Source: Elusimicrobia bacterium RIFOXYA2_FULL_47_53 (GTDB taxonomy: Bacteria > Elusimicrobiota > Endomicrobiia > Endomicrobiales > XYA2-FULL-47-53). From it: 63,028 nt of DNA. Positions 7,426 to 15,341 of the stretch are shown one piece after another. The notes beneath the pieces are model-generated. The model was given only the letters and a program-made list of their open reading frames with translations, did not search any database and was not told where the DNA came from. A program made the position numbers and the translations under genes. Location of the stretch: assembly GCA_001800315.1 (NCBI GenBank), contig MGVE01000012.1:1-63028 (forward strand), in the 5' to 3' direction. Positions within the stretch are counted from its first letter, which is position 1, and each line of letters opens with the position of its first letter.

Positions 7426-9786
7426 TTATTTTGACATTGAGTTAAGCTGCTGAAGCTTCTCTTTCGCCAACTCATTGTTTGGATTAATTTCAAGCACCTT
7501 CAAAAAAGCCTTTCTGGCCTGAGCATATTGCTTTGATTCGCTGTACAGCAGGCCCAGGTTACCCCAGACAGCCGGGTTCTGAGGCTCTATTTTAAGAGCT
7601 TCGTTGTACTGAAGTTCCGCCTCGGCAAGATCGCCTATCGTAAACCTGACATTGGCGAGATAAAACCTGGCTTTAAAACTTCCCGGAAACATTTTTACAA
7701 GCTGTTCGCATGTTGAAAGAGCGCGTTTCCAGTCCTTTTCAGTTATATATTTTTCAACTCTGGAAAAAAGCTCATCGGACTGTTCAAGAAAATTGTCACG
7801 CTTCCCAAGCCTGCCCAGGGATACTTTAACATTTCTTTTTGCCAAATCAAAATCAGGATCTATTTCAAGAGCCTTCTTATAGGCGTCCACCGCCCCCTGA
7901 TTGTCGTTTGTCCTGGTATAAAAAAATCCCAGGTTATTCCAGATATCTTTGTTTCTGGGAAAAATCCTGACGCACTGTTTAAAAAGTTCTATGCCGGCCT
8001 TTGCGTACTTCTCGGGTGTTTGCAGAAAAATGCTTCCCAAAGCGTTGTAGCTCTCCGCGGAAAGCGGATTTATGTATAAGGATCTGGTGTACTCCTCTAT
8101 AGCGTCTTTTATATCTCCTTTCTGCGCCAGCACCGTGGCCATGTTGAAATATATCTCGTCATATCCTGCATTGGCCCTCAACGCCTCTTTATATGCGAAC
8201 AAAGCCTTGTCTCTTTGATTTGTGCGGGCATAGGCATTGGCAAGCTCGTAATTATTGTTAACTTCAAACCGCTGCAAGGAATGAGCGCGCTCAAGGTAAG
8301 GAATGGCGGCCTGAACGCTCGCGGTCTTTGAAGCCTTAAAACCCTTAAAATAATTCATCTCTCCGAGAAAATTATTTGAATACCGGTAAGCGGCCGCCGC
8401 GGCAAGTATTATCAGCGCCCAGGATAACGCCGAAGTATATCGGTTTTTAAATTCATAAACGCTCAAACGGTTTTTCTCAAGCCCGGAGAGTATGCCCATA
8501 TTCCACCAGAAAAGAAAAGCCGGTATGGCAAAATGAAGAGAGACATTCAGAAGATTGTCTGTCCACATGCCAGCGAGAGACGCGAACAGCCCTATGGCGA
8601 GATACCGCTTCTGGCCTTTGAGATTCTTCATCAGGCTAAAAGCGCTGACCGACAAAGCGGCAAGCATCCAGATATAAATCGCGAAACCAATGGTGCCTGA
8701 CTGGGACCATATTTCAAGTATTTCGTTATGAGTATTGTTAGCGTGCGTCCTGAAATCACGATAGACAGGCAGAAAGAGGTGCCTGCCCTGATAGGAAGGA
8801 TAAAATAATTCAAAACATCCCCAGCCTTTACCGAGTACAGGGTTTTCCTTGACCATGAACCAGGCGCAGGACCATATAAGGCGTCTCTGGTGCCAGGGGG
8901 CGTAATAAGTGGTTTCTACCTTGGCGCTCTCGGTCAACCTCTCCACAACCGAGGGTCCGTACCCGGAAACCCGGCTTTTCGGCCAGAACACCATAAGCGC
9001 CAGAAAAAATATAAAGGGCAGAAACAAGACTTTCTTTTTCTCTTTAAAGGACAAGGGCTCGTATTTCCAAACGGCAAAAACCACGAATGTCATCGCGACA
9101 GCCAGCCCGAGCCATGACGAACGGGTCAGGGTGCACAGCAGCGCGGCAAAATAGGTCATCAGCAGGGAAATGTAAAAAAACCTTCCGGAGGGCTTCTGCG
9201 CCTGCAGGTACCCCGTATAAATAAGGGGCATAACCATAATCAGGTACGAAGAAAGAAAGTTGGGATTGCCAAAAGTAGAAACGCTTCTGCCGCCAAACGG
9301 GTTTAAAACTTTGGGCCATATTAATTCAATGCCAAAATACTGAAGTATAGCGTAAACCGACGCGACAAAACCGGCCAGGATTATGGTATTATAAAACCTC
9401 GGCCTGTTTTCGTCGTCAACAAATATAACGGCGGCATAATAAACCATTATGCAGTTTACTAAAAGGAAAAGCCATCTTTTCAAACCCTCGCTGTAAACTC
9501 CGTAGACCAGGTAAGGATGCGAGTAGTTAAAAGCGATAGAAACAAGCCAGGATAAAGTCGCGGCGGCAAAAAAGGACCACATCGGCAGGTCCAGGGGGGT
9601 GCGGTACACGAGCAGTCTTTTATTTTTTACCCCCTCGCCGTAAAACCAGTACGAGAAAAGAAGCAGGGTCAGCGCGTTAACCAGCACTATCTGAAAGTAA
9701 TACGGATTTCTTGTCAGGTCCGTGAAGAATATTAACGGAGGAACGAATAAAACAATATAAAGGATAAAATTAATATATTTTTTCAT
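7426..9786 (-). CDS. O-antigen ligase/polymerase-like membrane protein with C-terminal TPRs
   Basis: A 786-residue protein with about ten hydrophobic segments in the first 450 residues. The Wzy/WaaL-like core carries FGNPNFLSSYLIMVMPL, TLTRSSWLGLAVAM and the loop NPVLGKGWGCFELFYP with TRTHANNTHNEILEIWSQSG-like spacing. The last 300 residues are tetratricopeptide repeats (for example EIDPDFDLAKRN and INPNNELAKEKL). Such proteins join or polymerise surface glycans; the TPR tail is commonly fused in deep-branching phyla. I start at MKKYINF (position 9786), 12 bp after the upstream paralogue, rather than 26 codons earlier inside that gene. It is a paralogue of the next gene upstream. Confidence 0.85.
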   Translation of the reverse strand: MKKYINFILYIVLFVPPLIFFTDLTRNPYYFQIVLVNALTLLLFSYWFYGEGVKNKRLLVYRTPLDLPMWSFFAAATLSWLVSIAFNYSHPYLVYGVYSEGLKRWLFLLVNCIMVYYAAVIFVDDENRPRFYNTIILAGFVASVYAILQYFGIELIWPKVLNPFGGRSVSTFGNPNFLSSYLIMVMPLIYTGYLQAQKPSGRFFYISLLMTYFAALLCTLTRSSWLGLAVAMTFVVFAVWKYEPLSFKEKKKVLFLPFIFFLALMVFWPKSRVSGYGPSVVERLTESAKVETTYYAPWHQRRLIWSCAWFMVKENPVLGKGWGCFELFYPSYQGRHLFLPVYRDFRTHANNTHNEILEIWSQSGTIGFAIYIWMLAALSVSAFSLMKNLKGQKRYLAIGLFASLAGMWTDNLLNVSLHFAIPAFLFWWNMGILSGLEKNRLSVYEFKNRYTSALSWALIILAAAAAYRYSNNFLGEMNYFKGFKASKTASVQAAIPYLERAHSLQRFEVNNNYELANAYARTNQRDKALFAYKEALRANAGYDEIYFNMATVLAQKGDIKDAIEEYTRSLYINPLSAESYNALGSIFLQTPEKYAKAGIELFKQCVRIFPRNKDIWNNLGFFYTRTNDNQGAVDAYKKALEIDPDFDLAKRNVKVSLGRLGKRDNFLEQSDELFSRVEKYITEKDWKRALSTCEQLVKMFPGSFKARFYLANVRFTIGDLAEAELQYNEALKIEPQNPAVWGNLGLLYSESKQYAQARKAFLKVLEINPNNELAKEKLQQLNSMSK

Positions 9787-9797
9787 CGCTTTAATTT

Positions 9798-12041
9798 CTA
9801 CCGTCCCTGAAATACCCGCTGGACATCCGGGTCGTTTGGCGACAGTTTCCTTGCTTTCTGCCAAAGCTCAGTAGCCTGCTGAATCTGTCCCTGCCTGCCG
9901 AGCAACACCGCAAGGTTTTTAATCGCGTTAAGAGAATCAGGCGATAAAGCTACCGCCTTCTCGTAGTATTTCTTTGCCTCATCCATATTGCCGGCCATAA
10001 ATTTCATATTGCCGAGATTAACGCAGGTTTCAGAGTATTCGCCGGCACGGCGGACAGCCCAATCCTCAACCCAGGCGTTATGCGGATAACTTTTTAGCTT
10101 CTCCGGAAACTCAAGATGATCCTTGTACATCTGCTCGGCTTTGTCCTGTCTGCCGAGCTGCATAAATATCCAGGCCATCCTGTAATAATTTAGCGGAAAT
10201 ATAGGGTCAATAGTGCGGTATTTTTCAAACTCTTTCATAGCCTTATCCCAGAGCTCAAGCTTTTTCTTCTCATGCTCGCGGGCAGCGTTAGCATTTCCCT
10301 GGGCCCTGGCCTGATCCGCGAACCGCTTCTCGTCTTCGCCCCACTTCAGATATATCAACCCGGCCTGATGATGGGACTGGACATAGTTCGGCGCGAGCTT
10401 CCAGACATCTTTATATTTTTCTATGGAGCGCTCCGCGTCGCCGCTTGCCCAGCGGTCATTATAGACATTCCCCATGAAATAGTGCGCCATAATAAATGAC
10501 GGATTCTGTTTCGCGACATTTGAATAGGATTCAAGAGCCGGGATCCACTGGCCCTGCTTGGAGTAAAATATCGCCAGGTTATGTTTCACATCGGCGTTAA
10601 AATATCCGTAAAAAACCCACATCAGATAAAGCGCCAGCGCGGCCACGCCACCCTGCAGCAGTTTCTTGAAACCGGAAGGGAGCAACGGTTTGGACGGCTC
10701 CGAATTCTCCCTTGCTCCCTGCCTGTAATGAATATTCAGGGCCCCGATAAGCCCAATGAGCAGCCATAGGAATACACCCGAAGAAACAAAACGGAGCGAG
10801 ACACAGACAAAGTTATGTATAAGCTGAGCCGAAATCGCCGTAAAAATACCCAGTTGATAATAGGGCCTCAGGTCCGCCTTGGTTTTATCGGTTGTCTGTT
10901 TGCTGAATACCTGAAGGTTTTTAAAACCAACCATAAGAAACACCGCCAAAAGCCACAGGAAAATACCAAGGCCAACCAACCCTTCATCATAAGCGACTTC
11001 CAGGTATTCATCTTCCGGATGGTCCGTTTCAGTGTTATGCCTTCCCTCAATAAAAAATATCTGCGGCCTTCTCCAGGCCGGGTAAGTCACATAAAAGGAG
11101 CCTATGCCCGTGCCGAGCACCGGGTTTGTTTTAATCATTTCTATCGTTGAAAGCCATGTGAATATACGGAATGAGGAGCTGTCGGGCCTGCCTTTCATCT
11201 GGTGGAACATGCCGCCGCCGACCAGCAGAATTGTGCCCAGAAGCATCGCAAAAAGAATCCTCTGAACCTTGGCTTTCTGGGCGTGAATAAAGAAGCCGAC
11301 CATCAAGAACACAAAAATTAAAAGGCCCGCGGCAAACCCGAGCCACGCGCCCTTTGAATAAGTATAAATTGTGTTAAAGGCTATAAGAAGCCACAGAAGA
11401 ATGAAATGAAACTTCCGGGTTTTCATGTACATCGCGAGCGTTATAGGGCTCATTACCACAAGAAAATCGCCGAAGAAATTCGGGTTGCCGAAAGTGGAGA
11501 ATATGCGCGAGCCGAACGCCTGTCTCCATATAAAAGGATCCAGCCCCGGCTCCGGAGGAGACGGAAAGAACCTGTAATCCAAAAACTGTATGACCCCGTA
11601 AATCGTCGCTACGAAGGCCGCGGCAAAAAGCCAGTTGAACAGTTTTTTTAGTTTTTCCTCGCTGTCAAACTCTTTAACCACAAGCAGGGCAATGCCTATA
11701 TATATTACGCGCCTGACAAGCTCATTGCCGCTCGCGTAAGGAAAGGGGCTGCGAAAATACGAAATGACGCCTGAAACAAGAAAAGCGAAAAGCGGCAGGA
11801 CGATTATGGCGTTTTTCTTAAAGAAATCCCAGCCGTCTTCTTCCACTATCTTTATCAACCAGGTGGCCAGCAGGGCCGTGCCGCCCATCTGAATAAGGGT
11901 TATTTTGATCTGCGCAGAATCGTAGGTTCTCAGATAAAAGGCGACTGAAATAAGGAAATACAGAACCGGCATTCCCAGAAATATCACTTTCTCGGAAAAT
12001 TCAACGACGCTATTTTTTATTTCAGCCGCAATTTTAGACAT
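9798..12041 (-). CDS. O-antigen ligase/polymerase-like membrane protein with TPRs (paralogue)
   Basis: A 747-residue protein of the same architecture as its downstream neighbour: a multi-pass N-terminal half with FGNPNFFGDFLVVMSPI, YSKGAWLGFAAGL and TNPVLGTGIGSFYVTYPAW, then a periplasmic loop with His and Asp residues (RHNTETDHPEDEYLEVAYDEG), then TPRs (about 480-747). Shared motifs show the pair arose by duplication. Likely substrate is a lipid-linked or surface polysaccharide. It follows the PorV-like gene by 9 bp and probably belongs to the same transcript. Confidence 0.85.
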   Translation of the reverse strand: MSKIAAEIKNSVVEFSEKVIFLGMPVLYFLISVAFYLRTYDSAQIKITLIQMGGTALLATWLIKIVEEDGWDFFKKNAIIVLPLFAFLVSGVISYFRSPFPYASGNELVRRVIYIGIALLVVKEFDSEEKLKKLFNWLFAAAFVATIYGVIQFLDYRFFPSPPEPGLDPFIWRQAFGSRIFSTFGNPNFFGDFLVVMSPITLAMYMKTRKFHFILLWLLIAFNTIYTYSKGAWLGFAAGLLIFVFLMVGFFIHAQKAKVQRILFAMLLGTILLVGGGMFHQMKGRPDSSSFRIFTWLSTIEMIKTNPVLGTGIGSFYVTYPAWRRPQIFFIEGRHNTETDHPEDEYLEVAYDEGLVGLGIFLWLLAVFLMVGFKNLQVFSKQTTDKTKADLRPYYQLGIFTAISAQLIHNFVCVSLRFVSSGVFLWLLIGLIGALNIHYRQGARENSEPSKPLLPSGFKKLLQGGVAALALYLMWVFYGYFNADVKHNLAIFYSKQGQWIPALESYSNVAKQNPSFIMAHYFMGNVYNDRWASGDAERSIEKYKDVWKLAPNYVQSHHQAGLIYLKWGEDEKRFADQARAQGNANAAREHEKKKLELWDKAMKEFEKYRTIDPIFPLNYYRMAWIFMQLGRQDKAEQMYKDHLEFPEKLKSYPHNAWVEDWAVRRAGEYSETCVNLGNMKFMAGNMDEAKKYYEKAVALSPDSLNAIKNLAVLLGRQGQIQQATELWQKARKLSPNDPDVQRVFQGR

Positions 12042-12050
12042 TCGCCATCC

Positions 12051-13016
12051 TTATTTAATGTTATTGCCGATACGCGAAACCACCGTCAACCTGTGAGACT
12101 GGCCAAAATCTCCGTATGGCACCCACGCGTAATCAATAGAAAAGCGTTTCAGATTAAAACCTATCCCGCCGGTAATATTCACATTGGACTCAGAACCTAT
12201 GCCGCGCGTGCTTAGCGGATACCTGTATCCGCACCTGAAGGCCACAGTATTGTAAATATCAAATTCAAAACCGGTCCTCAATTCGCTCACTTGATCTATA
12301 TAACTTACAATTTCAGCGGTCCAGAACGCATTTTTGGTAAACCAGTAGCCGTAATTTAAAAATCCGCCGGTAGGCAGGCTGTAACCTTTCACCGGGAAAC
12401 CGGCATCAAATATTCCGAACCCCAGCTGCCAGTCGCCCACATAATCCGCCTGCCTGGGGCCTCTGTAGCGAAGCTCCTTGTGAAAGTAATATCCGCCGAT
12501 AGATAGGGCCAGTCCTGAAGCGCTGTTTGAATCTATTGTTTCGGTCAGAGCTTTAAGAGAGGCTCCCCACGAAAATGACCTAGATAACTTCTCAGAATAG
12601 CCGAAAGCCGCGACAATATCGCTGTAGGCAAGAGAGCCGGACTCCGAAAAACCGTCCGCTTTGGAACTGTCGTATACTGTCTTGGTCATTCCACCCGCTC
12701 CAAGATAGCCTAGTGATCCCATGACGGCCGCGTTATTGCCCATATTTCGGACATAATGAACCGCGCTGTAATTAATTTCTGAAAGATACTGAAGGTGTTC
12801 TATGGAGAGCTCGCTCCGGCCGTCAAACGCCGCGACCGCCGGATTAGAAAATAGATTTTGGGATGTTACCATGCCAATGACATCGCCGATAGCCGCGCTT
12901 CTTGCTCCGGGATTGATTTTTAAAAAGCTGAAAATGCTTGTGCCAGGGGAAGCCGCGTTTAAAGCCGCGGCTGTAAGGTAGGAAAAAACTATTACTATTG
13001 CTCTCTTTGTCCTCAT
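12051..13016 (-). CDS. PorV/PorQ-like outer-membrane beta-barrel protein
   Basis: A 321-residue protein with an N-terminal signal peptide (basic MRTKR, hydrophobic stretch, cleavage probably near NAAS). The mature start, FLKINPGARSAAIGDV, followed by NLFSNPAVAAFDGR and EINYSAVHYVRN, is the pattern of the PorV/UPF0164 family. Alternating hydrophobic strands run to a C-terminal DYAWVPYGDFGQSHRLTV, typical of FadL-like barrels. PorV acts in type IX secretion in Bacteroidetes; in other phyla the homologues are of unknown role, and no other type IX genes are seen here. The neighbours suggest an envelope operon. Confidence 0.8.
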   Translation of the reverse strand: MRTKRAIVIVFSYLTAAALNAASPGTSIFSFLKINPGARSAAIGDVIGMVTSQNLFSNPAVAAFDGRSELSIEHLQYLSEINYSAVHYVRNMGNNAAVMGSLGYLGAGGMTKTVYDSSKADGFSESGSLAYSDIVAAFGYSEKLSRSFSWGASLKALTETIDSNSASGLALSIGGYYFHKELRYRGPRQADYVGDWQLGFGIFDAGFPVKGYSLPTGGFLNYGYWFTKNAFWTAEIVSYIDQVSELRTGFEFDIYNTVAFRCGYRYPLSTRGIGSESNVNITGGIGFNLKRFSIDYAWVPYGDFGQSHRLTVVSRIGNNIK

Positions 13017-13099
13017 TTAGAAACATCCGAAATACTGCATAAACCGAGTTCCTGTGTAAATAGCCGCGCCCAGGATAACTTGACTGCCGACGAATCATA

Positions 13100-13300
13100 C
13101 TTCAAATCCGGTTTTTTTAAAAGCCAGTTGCAGCGCGACGAATAAGTCGCGCATGACTGCAACGGGAGCGAGTGGTGAGCGACCCGGATGGGATTTCTTC
13201 TCCCTCGCCGCTGTCGCGGCTCATCCGAAGCCCGCCCCCCTCGCTTCTTCTGCCTCTGGCAGCGCTCGGGTTGGCTTCAAATCCGGTTTTTTTAAAAGCC
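13100..13300. repeat. Palindrome-rich element bounded by 26-bp direct repeats beside tRNA-Thr
   Basis: The 26-bp sequence starting CTTCAAATCCGG and ending AAAAGCC occurs at 13100-13125 and at 13275-13300. The second copy includes the discriminator and last bases of tRNA-Thr. Between them is a GC-rich stretch with a perfect hairpin GCGCGAC-gaataa-GTCGCGC near 13132-13151, a second GCCGC-tgt-CGCGGC hairpin inside CGGATG...CATCCG arms, and a short resemblance to the tRNA-Thr T-arm. No gene is visible here. Confidence 0.7.
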
Positions 13301-13368
13301 GGGGATGGGATTTGAACCCACGGCCTACGGTTTACGAAACCGTTGCTCTACCACTGAGCTACCCCGGC
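13297..13368 (-). tRNA. tRNA-Thr (CGT)
   Basis: Full cloverleaf on the minus strand: acceptor GCCGGGG pairs with CCCCGGC, D-arm GCTCAGTGGTAGAGC, anticodon stem ACGGT/ACCGT around the loop TTCGTAA (anticodon CGT, reads ACG), T-arm GTGGGTTCAAATCCCAT. The discriminator is T and CCA is not encoded. Confidence 0.95.
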
Positions 13369-13400
13369 AAACTCAGGCAATTCCAATTAAAACTTAAAAA

Positions 13401-13473
13401 TGCTGGGGGTCAGAATCGAACTGACGACACCAGGTTTTTCAGACCTGTGCTCTACCGACTGAGCTACCCCAGC
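13401..13473 (-). tRNA. tRNA-Phe (GAA)
   Basis: Acceptor GCTGGGG pairs with CCCCAGC, discriminator A. The D-arm is GCTCAGTCGGTAGAGC, anticodon stem CAGGT/ACCTG around CTGAAAA (anticodon GAA), and the T-arm contains GTTCGATTC. CCA is not encoded. It lies between the YtxH-like gene and tRNA-Thr. Confidence 0.96.
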
Positions 13474-13483
13474 ATTTTATATC

Positions 13484-13765
13484 TTATTTGTGCTCGTAAG
13501 CCTTTTTGCCGGCTTCAAAAGCAGACTCAATTTTATCTTTCTGCGACATTATCTTATCTTTTACATCGTGAACAACATGTTCGGCTTTTTCTATTACATC
13601 TCCGCCCATGTCTTTTAGCTTATCCGTCAAATCATCGCCAAGGCCGTGAAGCCTCTCTCTGGTTTCCTTGCCGGACCTGGGGGCGTAAAGTATTCCTATA
13701 GCCGCGCCAACTATTCCACCCAGCAAAAACGCAAGCAAAACATCTCCCGAATTTGAATCAGACAT
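13484..13765 (-). CDS. YtxH-domain small membrane protein
   Basis: A 93-residue protein with one transmembrane helix (LLAFLLGGIVGAAIGILYAP, about 9-28), then RSGKETRERL and a long charged helix, the usual layout of YtxH/general-stress proteins. It lies 9 bp after the DUF948-like gene and probably shares its transcript. Function is not established for the family. Confidence 0.75.
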   Translation of the reverse strand: MSDSNSGDVLLAFLLGGIVGAAIGILYAPRSGKETRERLHGLGDDLTDKLKDMGGDVIEKAEHVVHDVKDKIMSQKDKIESAFEAGKKAYEHK

Positions 13766-13774
13766 ATTCCCTCC

Positions 13775-14062
13775 TTAGACCTGCTTCTCGTCTCTGGACT
13801 TCCTGTGTCTCATAAAAAAAGCCGAAGCAATGCCGCTTACTATTGAACCGACCTTAAGCCACGGAGAACTCAAACTCTGCGCAAAACCCGCGACATTTGA
13901 AGCTATTTTTCCCACCAGCGCGGCATCCTGATTCAGCTGAATTAAAAGCTTTTCCGCTTCGCCTGCCGTGCGCCTGATCTGAATGAGAGCGCGGATCAAA
14001 AAAACCGAAACCACAATAAAAGCAACCGCGATGACCGAATGCACCACAATTAAAGCAATCAT
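13775..14062 (-). CDS. Small membrane protein, DUF948-like
   Basis: A 95-residue protein with an N-terminal transmembrane helix (about residues 3-27), then an amphipathic helical stretch (RRTAGEAEKLLIQLNQDAAL) and a second weakly hydrophobic segment, ending RHRKSRDEKQV. This resembles DUF948 proteins, often found next to YtxH genes. The start overlaps the response-regulator stop as ATGA. Function unknown. Confidence 0.6.
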   Translation of the reverse strand: MIALIVVHSVIAVAFIVVSVFLIRALIQIRRTAGEAEKLLIQLNQDAALVGKIASNVAGFAQSLSSPWLKVGSIVSGIASAFFMRHRKSRDEKQV

Positions 14063-14457
14063 TTTTTCGCGTCCTTTTTCTGCTTTAGTTTGGATATTGA
14101 AGAAGTCACTTTAGAAACCACATCCCGCATCTCAAACGGCTTGGTTATATAATCGGTCGCGCCAAAAAGCATCGCGTCGTGGTAAGTTTTGTCATCGGAA
14201 AACGCCGTCAGCATTATTATCGGGACTTCGCTCGTCTCGGGCGCGAAGCGTATTTCTCTGCACAAGCTGATGCCGTCAACACCCGGAATATTTATGTCCA
14301 TCAAAATTGCATCAGGTATAATCTTAGAAAGAACATCCTTGACCTGCGCGTAACTGGTGGCCGTTGACACTAAAAACCCCGCCATTTCCAAACCCTTTTT
14401 AAGTATTTCTACTATTAGAGGGTCATCGTCAACGACCAGAACCTTTTTGTTATCCAT
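14059..14457 (-). CDS. Single-domain response regulator (REC)
   Basis: A 132-residue CheY-like receiver with no output domain. The acidic pocket is D10-D11-D12, the phospho-acceptor is D54 in ILMDINIPGVDG, the switch Thr lies in MLTAFSDD, and the conserved Lys in YITKPFEM. It heads a three-gene set with the DUF948-like and YtxH-like proteins. Its partner kinase is not adjacent. A strong promoter lies so close that the mRNA would have almost no leader. Confidence 0.92.
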   Translation of the reverse strand: MDNKKVLVVDDDPLIVEILKKGLEMAGFLVSTATSYAQVKDVLSKIIPDAILMDINIPGVDGISLCREIRFAPETSEVPIIMLTAFSDDKTYHDAMLFGATDYITKPFEMRDVVSKVTSSISKLKQKKDAKK

Positions 14458-14466
14458 TTTCAGTGT

Positions 14467-14495
14467 ATTTTACCAAAACAAATACCGGTTGTCAA
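14467..14495 (-). promoter_or_regulatory. Sigma-70 promoter of the response-regulator operon
   Basis: TTGACA and TAAAAT are separated by exactly 17 nt on the minus strand. The -10 ends 9 nt before the ATG of the response regulator, so transcription would start about 0-4 nt before the start codon, and no Shine-Dalgarno is visible. Confidence 0.75.
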
Positions 14496-14507
14496 ATATT
14501 AATTATT

Positions 14508-15137
14508 TCACGCCTGAATTGAGGATGAAGGGCAGATATCTTCCAACGGGCAGGAAGCATGGGCAGGATTTCTGGCCCTGCAAATATCGCGCCCGAAAGC
14601 CTGCAGAAGATGAGAAAATACAAACCAATCCTTCTTATGCACCTGCTTCATCAGGTCAAGCTCTATCTTCTCGGGAGCACTGTTTTTGGTCAGGCCGAGC
14701 CTCTGCGAGATTCTTATGACATGAGTATCAACAACAATCCCCTCAAACTTATTGAAAGCGTTTCCCATCACGACATTTGCAGTCTTCCGAGCGACTCCCG
14801 GCAGTTTCAAAAGGTCTTCCATTTCGGATGGCACCCGGCCGCCGAACTGATCAACGATCATTTTCGCGGATGCTATAATGTTTTTTGCCTTATTCCTGTA
14901 AAACCCCGTTGAATGAATATCTCTCTCAAATTCCTTAATATCTGCCTTAGCGAATGCTGCGGCCGACCTGTACTTTTTAAAGAGCGTTTTGGTGACCTTG
15001 TTTACTCTTTCATCGGTGCACTGCGCCGACAAAATAGTCGCGACCAGTATTTCAAGCGGATTGGAAAATTCAAGCTTTGTACCCGCTTCAGGGTAATGTT
15101 TTTTCAGCCTTTTAACGATTTCTTTCGCGTCAGCCAT
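14508..15137 (-). CDS. nth: Endonuclease III (DNA glycosylase/AP lyase)
   Basis: Nth removes oxidised pyrimidines and nicks the abasic site. The helix-hairpin-helix GPD core is clear: LLKLPGVARKTANVV carries the catalytic Lys, and IVVDTHVIRISQRLGL the catalytic Asp. The C-terminal iron-sulfur loop is expected as Cx6Cx2Cx5C, but the residues are C186, H193, C196 and C202, so the second ligand is His (codon CAT). Length 209 is normal. It directly abuts the ferredoxin gene upstream. Whether a cluster still forms is open. Confidence 0.95.
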   Translation of the reverse strand: MADAKEIVKRLKKHYPEAGTKLEFSNPLEILVATILSAQCTDERVNKVTKTLFKKYRSAAAFAKADIKEFERDIHSTGFYRNKAKNIIASAKMIVDQFGGRVPSEMEDLLKLPGVARKTANVVMGNAFNKFEGIVVDTHVIRISQRLGLTKNSAPEKIELDLMKQVHKKDWFVFSHLLQAFGRDICRARNPAHASCPLEDICPSSSIQA

Positions 15138-15323
15138 TTAACCCGCCTTAATCGCGTTTACCGGACAATCCTTAACCATTTGAGCCGCGCATTTTTCATT
15201 TTCAGGCGATATATCGCCGGCCAAGACCACGGCGATTAAGCCGTCCATCTCAAACACATCCGGACAGGATGAAGCGCACAATCCGCATCCTATACAAACA
15301 GCGCTGTCCACCGAAACTTTCAT
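15138..15323 (-). CDS. Single-cluster [4Fe-4S] ferredoxin
   Basis: A 61-residue ferredoxin with C10-x2-C13-x2-C16 and C53-P as the likely cluster ligands. C20 and C45 are placed like the extra pair that can form a disulfide in Pyrococcus/Thermotoga-type ferredoxins. It is a soluble low-potential electron carrier. It lies directly before nth (adjacent stop and start) and 18 bp after the phosphatase-like gene. The redox partner is unknown. Confidence 0.92.
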   Translation of the reverse strand: MKVSVDSAVCIGCGLCASSCPDVFEMDGLIAVVLAGDISPENEKCAAQMVKDCPVNAIKAG

Positions 15324-15341
15324 GTTTATCCTTGCCTTGAA

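Noticed and set aside
9787-9864. 26-residue N-terminal extension of the O-antigen-ligase-like protein
   Set aside because: It lies inside the 3' end of the upstream paralogue and is not hydrophobic; MKKYINF fits as the start of the first membrane helix.
13153-13701. 182-codon plus-strand reading frame
   Set aside because: It runs antisense through tRNA-Thr, tRNA-Phe and YtxH; phrases such as GWDLNPRP and QNRTDD are the usual false translation of tRNA genes.
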